64,000 nucleotides of DNA from JAWKHR01 sp041394725 (GTDB taxonomy: Bacteria; Acidobacteriota; Vicinamibacteria; Vicinamibacterales; SCN-69-37), in contig JAWKHR010000026.1 of NCBI GenBank assembly GCA_041394725.1, positions 31,178-95,177 of the forward strand, in the 5' to 3' direction. The position numbers and the translations under genes are program-made. The notes under the pieces were generated by a model. The model was not told where the DNA came from and ran no database searches. It worked only from the letters and a program-made list of their open reading frames with translations. This document shows positions 33,768 to 42,002 of the stretch, one piece after another (the stretch's first letter is position 1; every line of letters starts with the position of its first letter).

Positions 33768-33872
33768 GGAGGCTTAGGACGAATTACTGCGCCGGATAGA
33801 CGTGTACTCCTCAGGCGTCCGGCAGGGAAATCGCTCCCCCGAGGAGCCGGCTTCAGGTGTCCGTAACCGGGC
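33670..33872. repeat. Pair of 14-base direct repeats around the TPR gene start
   Basis: GTCCGTAACCGGGC occurs at 33670-33683 (inside the 5' part of the TPR frame) and at 33859-33872 (just beyond the amidohydrolase stop). A third, shorter GTAACCG lies at 33664-33670. The spacer is ordinary GC-rich DNA. They could be target-site-like scars or regulator sites. Confidence 0.45.
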
Positions 33873-33873
33873 C

Positions 33874-34863
33874 TTATGCGCCTGTTGAAAGGAGGCGCCG
33901 GCCGTTGTCCCCGAGGATAGCCGCCTTGTCGGCGTCCTCGATCGGGAGACCGCGGATCGAGTCGAGCATCAGCGGGATGCTGCCGATCATGTGGGGGTAG
34001 TCGCTGCCGGCGACGATGTGGTCGGCGCCGGCGAAGTCGATGGCCAGGCGCAGCGGGCCCGCGGCGAAGTTGACCGTGTCGTACCAGAAGTGCCGCTTGA
34101 GGTAGGCGGTCGGCGGCTCGTCGATGTGCTCGCGGCACTCGCGGAAGGCGCGCCAGCCGCGGTCGAGCCGTTCGGCGAGGTACGGAATCGTGCCGCCGAG
34201 GTGTCCGAGCACCCAGCGGATCTTCGGGAACCGCTTCACGGTGCCGCTGAAGACCAGCTTCGACGCGGCGAGCGTCGTGTCGAACAGGAAGCCGTTCAGC
34301 GGCATCAGCCAGTATTCCTGCATCGACTCCACGCCGACCGGGAACGTCGGGTGGATCATCAGCACCGCGCCGCGGTCGTTCGCGACCTCGTACATCGGGT
34401 AGAACCGCGGGTCGTCCAGCCCCGTGCCGTTCACGTTGCTGAAGAGCATGGCGCCGGGCAGGTCCAGGTCGTCGATCGCGCGTGCCAGCTCGCGCGTCGA
34501 CGCCGCCGGGTCGTTGAGCGGGAGCGTCGCGAGCGGCACGAAGCGGGATCCCCGCTCGGCCCGGATCCGCGCGAACGCGTCGTTCGTGATCGTCGCCAGG
34601 CGGACCGCGACCTGCGGTTCCTCCACGTGGGTACCCGGCGTCGTCAGCGAGAGCACCTGCGTGCGGACGCCGTGGTCGTCGAGCACCGTCTGCCGGTAGT
34701 CGATGTCGCGGTGCCCGCGCACCAGCACGTTGTAGTCGCCCGGATAGTGGATGATCGGGTTGCCCTCGGCGTCCTGTGCGAGCCGCAGCCGGCTGCCGGA
34801 CGGCTCGAGCGCGTCGAGATATTCGGGCGGGTAGAAGTGATTGTGGAAGTCGATGACGGTCAT
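33874..34863 (-). CDS. Amidohydrolase family 2 (ACMSD-like) protein
   Basis: 329 residues from ATG 34863. The metal motif HNHFYP sits at the N-terminus (MTVIDFHNHFYPPEYL). MIHPTFPVG and VLGHLGGTIPYLAERLDRGW give further ligands and HIVAGSDYPHMIG the catalytic aspartate region. It is a TIM barrel like 2-amino-3-carboxymuconate-6-semialdehyde decarboxylase and related hydro-lyases, so a decarboxylase or hydrolase of an aromatic breakdown product is likely. The frame stays open far upstream by chance, but the ATG at 34863 gives the canonical N-terminus. It is followed upstream by GAATCGGG repeats. Confidence 0.9.
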   Translation of the reverse strand: MTVIDFHNHFYPPEYLDALEPSGSRLRLAQDAEGNPIIHYPGDYNVLVRGHRDIDYRQTVLDDHGVRTQVLSLTTPGTHVEEPQVAVRLATITNDAFARIRAERGSRFVPLATLPLNDPAASTRELARAIDDLDLPGAMLFSNVNGTGLDDPRFYPMYEVANDRGAVLMIHPTFPVGVESMQEYWLMPLNGFLFDTTLAASKLVFSGTVKRFPKIRWVLGHLGGTIPYLAERLDRGWRAFRECREHIDEPPTAYLKRHFWYDTVNFAAGPLRLAIDFAGADHIVAGSDYPHMIGSIPLMLDSIRGLPIEDADKAAILGDNGRRLLSTGA

Positions 34864-34921
34864 GCGAATCGAGGATCGGGGAATCGGGAATCGGGTGATC
34901 GAATCGGGGAATCGGGTGCTC
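34864..34921. repeat. GAATCGGG simple-sequence repeat
   Basis: Seven or so degenerate units of GAATCGGG / GATCGAATCGGG fill the region before the amidohydrolase start. No gene fits here. Such tracts can vary in unit number between strains. Confidence 0.7.
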
Positions 34922-34976
34922 GGCGTGGCGCCCGCGGCGCGGGCGTCCGGTGGTCCGCGCGGCCGCCGTGTCGATT

Positions 34977-36308
34977 CTAGATGATTGCGGGCGGCGCGGC
35001 CGGTGATTTCGGGCCGGGGCGCGAGGCGCGTCCGGTGGTGAGCCGGTAGACGGGCACGCCGAGCAGCACCAGGCCCAGGCCCAGGGCGCTGTCCAGCGGG
35101 ACCGCGCGCACCTGCATGACGACGATGGCCAGCGACACCGCGATGAAGGCGGCGGGCACCGCGGCGCCACCCGGGACGCGCCAGGCCGGGGCGTAGCCCG
35201 GCCGCCGCCGGAGGACCAGGAGCCCGGCGGCCATCGCCGCGAAGAAGATCCACTCCGTGTAGATCACCCGCGAGAACAGGGCGCCGTAGCTGTTCGTGGC
35301 TGCGAGCACGGCGGCCCAGGCGCCCTGCAGCAGCAGCGCCCGGTGCGGCGTGCCGAATCGCGGGTGGATGTCGCCCGCCCAGCGGAACAGCAGGCCGTCG
35401 CGCGCCATCGCCAGGTACACGCGCGGGCCGGCCAGGATGATGCCGTTCACCGCGCCGAACGTCGAGACCAGCACGAGTCCGGCCATCAGCGCGCCGCCGC
35501 CGCCGCCGAGGAGCGCGTCGGCGGCGTCGGCCGCCACCTTCGTCGAGTGCCGCACCACGTCGAGCGGCAGCACGCGGAGGTAGATCGCGTTCAGCCCCGC
35601 GTAGCAGGCCGTGACGATGACGATGCCGAGCACGAGCGCGCGCGGGATCGTGCGCGCCGGATCGACCGTCTCGCCCGCGGTGTAGGTGACCATGTGCCAG
35701 CCGCCGTAGGCGAAGAGTCCCGCGGCCATCGCCAGCGCGAAGCCCTCGGCCGTGACGGGAACCGGCGCCGCGCCGGGCACGACCGGCGGCGCGCCCGACC
35801 ACAGCGCACCGGCGACGACGATCGCCGCGATGGCGGCGATCTTGGCCGCCGTGACGATCGTCTGGACGCGCGCGCCCTGTCGCACGCCGAGCAGGTTGAC
35901 GAGGGTCAGCAGCAGGATCAGGCCCGCCGCGACGGCGCGTTCCCCGTCGTGTCGAGGGCGACGAACTGGCCGGCGTAGCGCGCGAACACCGTCGCGATGG
36001 CGCGATGATGCCCGTGTGCATGACCCAGGGTATCGCCCAGCCCCAGGAAGCCGGCCAGCGGCGAGAACCTCGCGCAGGAAGGCGTAGACGCCGCCCGTGC
36101 GGGGCACCGCCGACGCCAGTTCCGCGCACACGAGCGCGCCCAGCAGCGTGAGGACGCCGGCGCCGATCCAGGCGCCGACGATGCCGGCCACCGACGGCAT
36201 CCGCTGCGTGATTTCCGACGGCTGGACGAAGATCGACGCGCCGATGATGATGCCGGCGACCATCGCGGTCGCCGGCGCCAGGCCCATCGTCCGGCGGAGC
36301 TCGGCCAT
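34977..36308 (-). CDS. APC-superfamily amino-acid permease, internally frame-shifted
   Basis: The frame is open for 443 residues. It begins MAELRRTMGLAPATAMVAGIIIGASIFVQPS and has the APC helices on both sides, with AYGGWHMVTYTAGE-like helix 6 and a C-terminal five-helix block. Between about 36068 and 35938, however, the product turns Arg-rich, while neighbouring frames supply the missing helix-3 region in pieces: FSPLAGFLGLG, then WAIPWVMHTGIIA, then AIATVFARYAGQFVALDTTGN. Four shifts (near 36068, 36040, 36001 and 35938) are needed and net to zero. Either this is a decaying gene or the assembly has clustered indels. An intact protein would be a proton-coupled amino-acid transporter or exchanger. 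Confidence 0.75.
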   Translation of the reverse strand: MAELRRTMGLAPATAMVAGIIIGASIFVQPSEITQRMPSVAGIVGAWIGAGVLTLLGALVCAELASAVPRTGGVYAFLREVLAAGRLPGAGRYPGSCTRASSRHRDGVRALRRPVRRPRHDGERAVAAGLILLLTLVNLLGVRQGARVQTIVTAAKIAAIAAIVVAGALWSGAPPVVPGAAPVPVTAEGFALAMAAGLFAYGGWHMVTYTAGETVDPARTIPRALVLGIVIVTACYAGLNAIYLRVLPLDVVRHSTKVAADAADALLGGGGGALMAGLVLVSTFGAVNGIILAGPRVYLAMARDGLLFRWAGDIHPRFGTPHRALLLQGAWAAVLAATNSYGALFSRVIYTEWIFFAAMAAGLLVLRRRPGYAPAWRVPGGAAVPAAFIAVSLAIVVMQVRAVPLDSALGLGLVLLGVPVYRLTTGRASRPGPKSPAAPPAII

Positions 36309-36329
36309 CCGCCGGGCACCTGCCTGAAG

Positions 36330-37371
36330 TCAGGGCCCGGTTCACCGAAAACTCGTAGCAGCCGGGCGTGACGAGCGCGCGGCCGTCGGCCGAGAAGCTC
36401 AGGCTGGTCGGCGAGACCGTGCCCGACGCGGCGCGGAACTGCACCGTCCGCGCCTTGTCGCCGCGCGCGTCGTAGACGTAGGTGAACGGCGTCGCCAGCG
36501 ACACCCACAGCCGGCCCACCGCGTCCACGGCGGCCGTCCGGACGAGCGCGTTGACGATCGGCAGGCGCCCGGCCTCGGCGATGTCACGCGTCGGCCAGGT
36601 GGTCGGCAGGGCCTGGACGAGCGCGTCGAGCTCGACGCCCTCGATGTGGCGTTCGAACAGCAGCCGGCCCTCCGCGTCGTACCGCCGGAACAGGGGCACG
36701 CCCGTCTGGAAGACGAAGTAGAACCCGCCGTCCGGCGCCGGCAGCAGGACGCCGACGTTGAGCGCCAGGTGCAGCGGCGGGTCGTCCTCGTGGCCCGTCG
36801 CGCGGAGCGCGCCGATCGTCCGCGCCGGGCGTCCCAGGTAGTCGTACTCGACGAACAGTCCCCCGGACTCCGGACGGCCCACGAGGAACGTCGAGCCCGT
36901 GAAGTGCATCGAGCCGACGCCGTTGAGGACCAGCCGGTCCGCGGTGAGTCGCGGCGCGAGCCGGGTCTGCGCATCGAGGTAGAACGCGCTCGTCTGCCGG
37001 CCGTCGAGCGTGAAGACCTGGAGGCGCTCGAAGCCGTTCGGCGCGTCGGCCACCGCGAACACGTCACCGGGCGCCATCGACAGGGTGGACGGCGTGAACA
37101 GGCGTCCCGGCTCGAGGCCGACCTTCAGGACCTGCGTGACGGTGTTCCGGCCGGCGTCGATGACGTAGACCGTGTGGTCGCGCCGGTCGAGCACGACCGA
37201 CGCGCCGTTCGAGGCCCGCGCGAACGCCACGGGCTCGGTGAACCGGCCGACGATGCGGGCGGGCAGCGCGTCCACCGCGGACAGCACCTCGACGTCGGCC
37301 GCGGTCGCCGCCTGGCGGCCCGCGGTCGCGGCCTCCGCCGCGGTGAGCTGCCCGGCCATTGTCGCGGCCAT
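36330..37371 (-). CDS. NHL/six-bladed beta-propeller-like protein, end frame-shifted
   Basis: About 345 residues from ATG 37371 with repeated blades: FARASNGASVVLDRRDHTVY, DVFAVADAPNGFERLQVF, FVEYDYLGRPARTIGAL, DAVGRLWVSLATPFTYVYDA. It ends near SFSADGRALVTPGCYEF. In this frame no stop follows and the ORF would run through the permease into the amidohydrolase; a TGA in the next frame at 36332-36330 is the likely natural end, implying one indel near 36340. Upstream, a hydrophobic LAGIATAAAIPSIG stretch lies in frame without a start codon, so a signal peptide may be lost to another indel near 37450. Function unknown, probably extracytoplasmic. Confidence 0.55.
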
Positions 37372-37527
37372 GCGACCGGACGGGCCGATCGACGGGATGG
37401 CCGCGGCCGTCGCGATGCCGGCGAGTCCGGGAGCACCCGAAGCGTCCGGCTGGTGATCACCATCGCTGCGCCATTAGACCCCGGCGGAGCCACGACGGCT
37501 GACGCCAGCGTGTCCACGGGTGGGAAC

Positions 37528-37759
37528 CATGCAGTTCATGCAGGGCATGCAGGGTATCTCTGAGGGTCGGCCAGGCGAGGGAAGACGGCACGACGGACAC
37601 GAGTGGTTCAGACAGGACGGCGACCACTCTCGTGTCCGCGTCGTGTCGTCTTCCCTCGACCGGCCCTCCAGGCCGGTCGGCGAGCGTTCCGCCCGCCGCC
37701 GGGCCGACCCGGGAAAGCGCGACAGGTACCACGCTGCATGTCCTGCATGCCCTGCATGG
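37528..37759. repeat. Nested palindromic element
   Basis: The 459-base gap 37372-37830 contains a palindrome in two layers. The outer arms carry three CATGCAGGG-type 9-mers each, at 37528-37554 and, inverted, at 37734-37759. The inner arms, cgagggaagacgg...tggttc (37577-37609) and its near-perfect inverse (37622-37658), differ only by a few bases and two 2-base gaps, around a 12-base loop. A small hairpin (accggccctccaggccggt) follows at about 37660-37678. No coding sequence is credible here. It resembles a non-autonomous mobile or REP-like element. Confidence 0.8.
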
Positions 37760-37830
37760 TGAGTCCGTGGGCAGGCGCGCGGCGCCCGGCAGTGTGCTCT
37801 TCCAGCGCTGGCGCCGTCGCCGAGCGCTGC

Positions 37831-39996
37831 TCAGTACTGGGCCGTCTCGACGATGGCGCGCAGCACGTCGGGCGAGCCCGGCAGGATGACCTCTTCGAGG
37901 TCGGGACAGTAGGCGACGGGGCAGTCCATCGCGGCGACGCGGCGGACCGGCGCGTCGAGGTACTCGAACAGCTCGCCGGCGACGCGCGCGGCGAGCTCCG
38001 CGCCGAAGCCGCAGGTGAGCTGGTCCTCGTGCGCGATGACGATGCGGTTCGTGTGGCGCACGGCGGCGGCGATGCCGTCCCAGTCGTACGGCATGATGGT
38101 CCGCAGGTCGATGACCATCGTGCTGATGCCGTCCTTCTCGGCCTGCTGCGCGGCGAGGATCGACCGCTGCACCAGCGCGCCCCAGGTGACCACGACGACG
38201 TCGGTGCCCTCGCGCTTCACGGCGGACTGGCCGAACGGGATCATGTACTCCGAGCCCGGGTACTCGCCCTTGTTGTAGGTCTGGCGGTACAGGTGCTTGT
38301 GCTCGAGGAACATCACCGGGTCGTCGCACCGGATGGCGGTGCGGAGCAGGCCGGCGGCGTCCTGGGCGTTCGACGGGAACGCGATGCGCAGGCCGGGGCA
38401 GTGGGCGAAGATGCTCTCGCCCGACTGGCTGTGGTACGGCGCGCCGCCGCGCAGGTAGCCGCCGATCGCCGTGCGGACGACCACCGGGCTCGAGAAGTGG
38501 TTGCCCGAGCGGTAGCGCATCATCGCGAGCTCGTTGCGGATCTGCATCATCGCCGGCCAGATGTAGTCGAAGAACTGGATCTCGACGACCGGCTTGATGC
38601 CCCGCGTGGCCATGCCGATGGCCCGCCCGATGATGTTGGCCTCGGCGAGCGGCGAGTTGAACACCCGCGTGGCGCCATAGGCCTTCTGCAGGCCGTGGGT
38701 GACCTTGAAGACGCCGCCCTTGCCCTGCACCTCCTCGAGGTTGGCCTCGTGCGTCGCGTCGGCGATGTCCTCGCCGAACATGACGATGCGCGGGTTGGCG
38801 CCCATCTCGTCCTTCATGGTGCGGTTGATGGCCGCGACCATCGTGTCGGGCTTGCCCTCGGGGGCGGCGGGCGTCTCGAAGTCGGCCGAGGTCGGGTCCA
38901 CGTCGGGCGAGTAGACGTAGAGTCCGGCCGTCTCGCGCGCCGGCTTCGGCGCCTTCACGGCGGCGTCGGCCGCCTCGTTGATCTCGCGGTCCACCTCGCG
39001 CGCGATCGTCGCGAGATCGTCCTCGGTGACGTGGCCCTCGGCGGTGAGCCAGGCGGCGAACTTCCGGATCGGATCCTGCTCGGCTTCCGCCTCGCGCTCG
39101 GCGCGCGTCTTGTACAGCCGCTCGTCGTCGGAGAGCGAGTGCGAGTAGGGACGCACGACCTTCGCGTGGACGAGCGCCGGGCCCTTGCGCGCGCGGCAGT
39201 AGGCGACGGCGTCCTGCATCGCGGCGTAGCTCTCGTGCACGTCGGTGCCGTCGCAGGTGACGACCTTCAGGCCGGGGAAGCCGGCGACCACGCGCGAGAT
39301 GTCGCCGCCCGGCGTCTGCACCTCGACCGGGACGGAGATCGCGTAGCCGTTGTCCTCGACGAGGAAGACGACGGGCAGGCTGCCGACGCACGCGGCGTTG
39401 AGCGCCTCCCAGAACTCGCCCTCGCTCGTCGTCCCGTCGCCGACCGAGACGTAGACGACCTCGTCGGACTGGAAGCGGCCCTGGCGATCGGGGATGTCGG
39501 TGAGCGCCTCGTAGAGGCGGCCGGCCTCGGCGCAGCCGATGGCCTGGAGGCACTGGGTGCCGGTCGGGCTGGACTGCGAGACGATGTTGAGCGCCTTGTG
39601 GCCCCAGTGCGACGGCATCTGGCGGCCGGCGCTGTTCGGGTCGTCGGCGGCGCCGACGCCGCTCAGGAACATCTCGAGCGGGGTCATGCCGATCGCGAGA
39701 CAGAGCGCGCGGTCGCGGTAGTACGGGTAGAACCAGTCGTGGCCGGGCTTGAGCGCGAGGCCGGCGGCCACCAGGATGGCCTCGTGGCCGGCGCCGCTGA
39801 TCTGGAAGAAGATCAGGCTCTGGTTCTTGAGCTGGATTTCCTTGTCGTCGATCCGGCGCGAGAGGAGCATCGTGCGGTAGATCGCGATGAGGTCGTCGCG
39901 CGACGCCCCGGCCAGCGCGTCCGCGCGCCCGGCACGCGGGCGCGCCTCGCCGGCGCGAGCGGTCGACCGTCCGTGTGTCACGGCAGAACTCTTCAT
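37831..39996 (-). CDS. 2-oxoacid dehydrogenase E1, alpha and beta fused
   Basis: 721 residues. The alpha part (about 30-370) has the thiamine-diphosphate motif VSVGDGTTSEGEFWEALNAA...VEDNGYAIS and the phosphorylation-loop-like YSHSLSDDERLYKT. The beta part (from about 395) has INRTMKDEMGANPRIVMFGEDIAD, NSPLAEANIIGRAIGMA and the C-terminal VIDLRTIMPYDWDGI. Most bacteria encode E1 alpha and beta of branched-chain 2-oxoacid dehydrogenase separately; the fusion is known in Bacteroidetes and Acidobacteria. It decarboxylates 2-oxoacids and passes acyl groups to a lipoyl E2, which is not encoded nearby. A TATAAT lies about 50 bases upstream. Confidence 0.93.
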   Translation of the reverse strand: MKSSAVTHGRSTARAGEARPRAGRADALAGASRDDLIAIYRTMLLSRRIDDKEIQLKNQSLIFFQISGAGHEAILVAAGLALKPGHDWFYPYYRDRALCLAIGMTPLEMFLSGVGAADDPNSAGRQMPSHWGHKALNIVSQSSPTGTQCLQAIGCAEAGRLYEALTDIPDRQGRFQSDEVVYVSVGDGTTSEGEFWEALNAACVGSLPVVFLVEDNGYAISVPVEVQTPGGDISRVVAGFPGLKVVTCDGTDVHESYAAMQDAVAYCRARKGPALVHAKVVRPYSHSLSDDERLYKTRAEREAEAEQDPIRKFAAWLTAEGHVTEDDLATIAREVDREINEAADAAVKAPKPARETAGLYVYSPDVDPTSADFETPAAPEGKPDTMVAAINRTMKDEMGANPRIVMFGEDIADATHEANLEEVQGKGGVFKVTHGLQKAYGATRVFNSPLAEANIIGRAIGMATRGIKPVVEIQFFDYIWPAMMQIRNELAMMRYRSGNHFSSPVVVRTAIGGYLRGGAPYHSQSGESIFAHCPGLRIAFPSNAQDAAGLLRTAIRCDDPVMFLEHKHLYRQTYNKGEYPGSEYMIPFGQSAVKREGTDVVVVTWGALVQRSILAAQQAEKDGISTMVIDLRTIMPYDWDGIAAAVRHTNRIVIAHEDQLTCGFGAELAARVAGELFEYLDAPVRRVAAMDCPVAYCPDLEEVILPGSPDVLRAIVETAQY

Positions 39997-40043
39997 CAGG
40001 GAGATCCTCGCTGGGGGCCCAGGCGGCCGATTGCAGACCCTCG

Positions 40044-40051
40044 ATTATACT
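40044..40051. promoter_or_regulatory. Overlapping divergent -10 elements (ATTATACT)
   Basis: TATAAT on the minus strand (40049-40044) serves the E1 gene and TATACT on the plus strand (40046-40051) serves the cupin gene. The two boxes overlap in one AT-rich island between the divergent genes. Confidence 0.45.
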
Positions 40052-40068
40052 CCGTGGGGACACCGCTC

Positions 40069-40416
40069 ATGGCGCGCGCAGCGCTGCATCGCTGGGACGA
40101 GATCCCGCTCGAGAAGGTCACCGAGATGGTGGCCCGCAAGGCCGTCACGGGCCGGGCGCAGTCGCTCGTCCAGCTGTACGTGAAGAAGGGCGCGCTCGTG
40201 CCGCGCCACGAGCACGCCGGCGAGCAGCTCATCTACGTGCTCCAGGGCGCGCTGCGCGTGACCGCCGGCCGCGAGACGTTCACGGTCCGCGAGGGCGAGC
40301 TGCTGCAGGTGCCCGCCCGCCTGGCCCACCAGGCCGAGGCGCTCGACGACACGTTCCTGCTCGATCTCAGGGCGCCCGGTCCCGACCCGCCGGCCGCCGC
40401 ATCGGAGGTGCCATGA
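40069..40416 (+). CDS. Single-domain cupin protein
   Basis: 115 residues from ATG 40069. The cupin metal motif is PRHEHAGEQLIYVLQGALRV (about 44-63), giving the HxH and E ligands, and the second motif is LLQVPARLAHQAEALDDT. It is a small beta-barrel, perhaps a sensor or isomerase; no specific reaction can be assigned. It is coupled to lemA by ATGA and shares a divergent promoter region with the E1 gene. Confidence 0.88.
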   Translation: MARAALHRWDEIPLEKVTEMVARKAVTGRAQSLVQLYVKKGALVPRHEHAGEQLIYVLQGALRVTAGRETFTVREGELLQVPARLAHQAEALDDTFLLDLRAPGPDPPAAASEVP

Positions 40417-40967
40417 CCGCCGTCTACGTCGTGCTCGGCCTGATCGCCCTGGGCATCGTCTGGATCATCTGGGTGTACAACCGCCTGATCAACCTGCGGA
40501 ACCAGAAGGACAACGGCTGGCACCAGATCGACGTCCAGCTCAAGCGCCGGCACGACCTGATTCCGAACCTCGTGAACACGGTGCGCGGCGTGATGGACTT
40601 CGAGCGCGGGACGCTCACCGCGGTCATCGAGGCGCGGTCGAAGGCGATGACCGCGACCGGCCCGGCCGACGCGGCGGTCAAGGAGAACGTGCTGACGCAG
40701 GCGCTCGGCCGGCTGTTCGCGCTGGCGGAGAACTATCCGCAGCTCAAGGCCAACGAGAACGCGCGCGCGCTGCAGGAGGAGCTGGCGTCGACGGAGAACA
40801 AGATCAGCTTCGCGCGCCAGTTCTACAACGACATCGCGACGAAGTACAACATCGCGCGCGAGACGTTCCCGTCCAACCTGATCGCCGGGCCGTTCGGCTT
40901 CGGCCGGGCCGACCTGTTCCAGGTCGCCGACGAGGCCGAGCGCGCGGTGCCGAAGGTCCAGTTCTGA
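40413..40967 (+). CDS. lemA: LemA family protein
   Basis: 184 residues, GGAGG upstream and ATGA overlap with the cupin gene. One N-terminal membrane helix (VLGLIALGIVWIIWVYNRLI) is followed by the LemA four-helix domain: NLRNQKDNGWHQIDVQLKRRHDLIPNLVNTV, LFALAENYPQLKANENARALQEELASTENKI and ARQFYNDIATKYN. LemA proteins often pair with M48 proteases, as here, with a role in envelope quality control inferred but not proven. Confidence 0.95.
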   Translation: MTAVYVVLGLIALGIVWIIWVYNRLINLRNQKDNGWHQIDVQLKRRHDLIPNLVNTVRGVMDFERGTLTAVIEARSKAMTATGPADAAVKENVLTQALGRLFALAENYPQLKANENARALQEELASTENKISFARQFYNDIATKYNIARETFPSNLIAGPFGFGRADLFQVADEAERAVPKVQF

Positions 40968-41929
40968 CGCGCCGCAACCTCTACGAGCAGCAGGCGGCGA
41001 ACCGGCGGCGGACGTGGCTCGTCATGGCCGCGTTCGTGGCGCTGCTCGTCGTGCTCGGCGCCGGCTTCGACCTGTTCGTGATCGGCCGCGGCGCGTCGTT
41101 CGCGCCCGCCGGCACGCTCGTCGCGCTGGCCGTCGGCGGCGGCCAGGCGTACTGGAGCCTCGAGCACGGCGACCGCGCGGTACTCCGGTCGTCGATGGCC
41201 GAGCCGATCGAGACGCGGATCGCCGGCGCCACCGACGCCGACCGGCTGCGGTACCGGCAGCTCCAGAACGTGGTCGACGAGATGTCGATCGCCGCGGGCC
41301 TGCCCGCCCCCGCGACGTTCGTGATCCCGGACGACGATCCGAACGCGTTCGCGACGGGCCGCGACCCGGCGCACGCGTCGATCGCGGTGACCGAGGGCCT
41401 GCTGCGCACGCTCGACCGGGATCAGCTGCAGGGCGTGGTCGCGCACGAGATGTCGCACATCCGCAACTACGACATCCGGCTGATGACCGTCGTCGCCGCG
41501 CTGGTGGGGGCGATCGCGCTGCTGGCGGACTGGTCGGCGCGGGCGATGCGCTGGGGCGTGGGGCGCGGCCGCGGCCGGAAGAAGGGGAGCGACGGCGCCG
41601 GGGTGATCTTCGTCGTCGTCTGGATCCTCGCGATGATCCTGGCGCCCGTCGTCGGCCGGCTGCTGGCGCTGGCCGTGTCGCGCCGGCGGGAGTATCTGGC
41701 GGACGCGACGGCCGCGGAGCTCACGCGCAACCCGCTGGCGCTGGCGTCGGCGCTGGAGCGCATCGAGGCCGCGGTGGCGCCGACGCCGACGATCAAGCGC
41801 GGCACGGCGCACCTGTGCATCGCGGACCCGCTGGGCCACCGCCTGCGCGAGGGCGAGGGCTTCTGGGCGTCGCTCTGGGCGACGCACCCGCCGATGGCGC
41901 AGCGCATCGCGGCGCTGCGCGCGATGTAG
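40964..41929 (+). CDS. M48-family zinc metalloprotease, HtpX-like, probable CTG start
   Basis: 321 residues if translation begins at CTG 40964, which overlaps the lemA stop as CTGA, the same geometry as the other coupled starts here. This restores the conserved N-terminus RRNLYEQQAANRRRTWLVM; the first ATG (41024) would delete it. AAGG lies seven bases upstream of the CTG. The zinc motif HEMSH (in VVAHEMSHIRNYD) and the third ligand in REYLADATAAELTRNP are present, with four membrane helices. It degrades misfolded membrane proteins in HtpX-like systems. LemA encoded just upstream is a likely partner. Confidence 0.9.
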   Translation: MTRRNLYEQQAANRRRTWLVMAAFVALLVVLGAGFDLFVIGRGASFAPAGTLVALAVGGGQAYWSLEHGDRAVLRSSMAEPIETRIAGATDADRLRYRQLQNVVDEMSIAAGLPAPATFVIPDDDPNAFATGRDPAHASIAVTEGLLRTLDRDQLQGVVAHEMSHIRNYDIRLMTVVAALVGAIALLADWSARAMRWGVGRGRGRKKGSDGAGVIFVVVWILAMILAPVVGRLLALAVSRRREYLADATAAELTRNPLALASALERIEAAVAPTPTIKRGTAHLCIADPLGHRLREGEGFWASLWATHPPMAQRIAALRAM

Positions 41930-41959
41930 GGTCAGGTCTTGGATCGCAGCCTCGCCGGC

Positions 41960-42002
41960 GGGTCGATTACGGAATTGTCATCGTCAATTCTGTAATCGAC
42001 CC
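41960..42002. terminator. Bidirectional terminator-like hairpin
   Basis: An 18-base stem (41960-41977 with 41985-42002, arm gggtcgattacggaattg, one mismatch) with a 7-base loop lies between two convergent genes. Outer GGGTCAGGT/ACCTGACCC arms (about 41930-41938 and 42040-42048) give a second layer. The minus-strand gene stops inside the stem. Confidence 0.6.

Noticed and set aside
33874..37371. 1165-residue apparent propeller-to-amidohydrolase fusion
   Set aside because: The middle third is the permease gene read in the wrong frame; each end is a complete separate domain with its own start or end.
37520..37762. Small ORF starting MGTMQFMQGMQG inside the palindrome
   Set aside because: The codons simply reflect the CATGCAGGG tandem repeat; there is no ribosome-binding site and the product is low-complexity.
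37603..40416. 937-codon plus-strand frame ending in the cupin
   Set aside because: Only the last 115 codons look like protein; the rest is antisense to the E1 gene.
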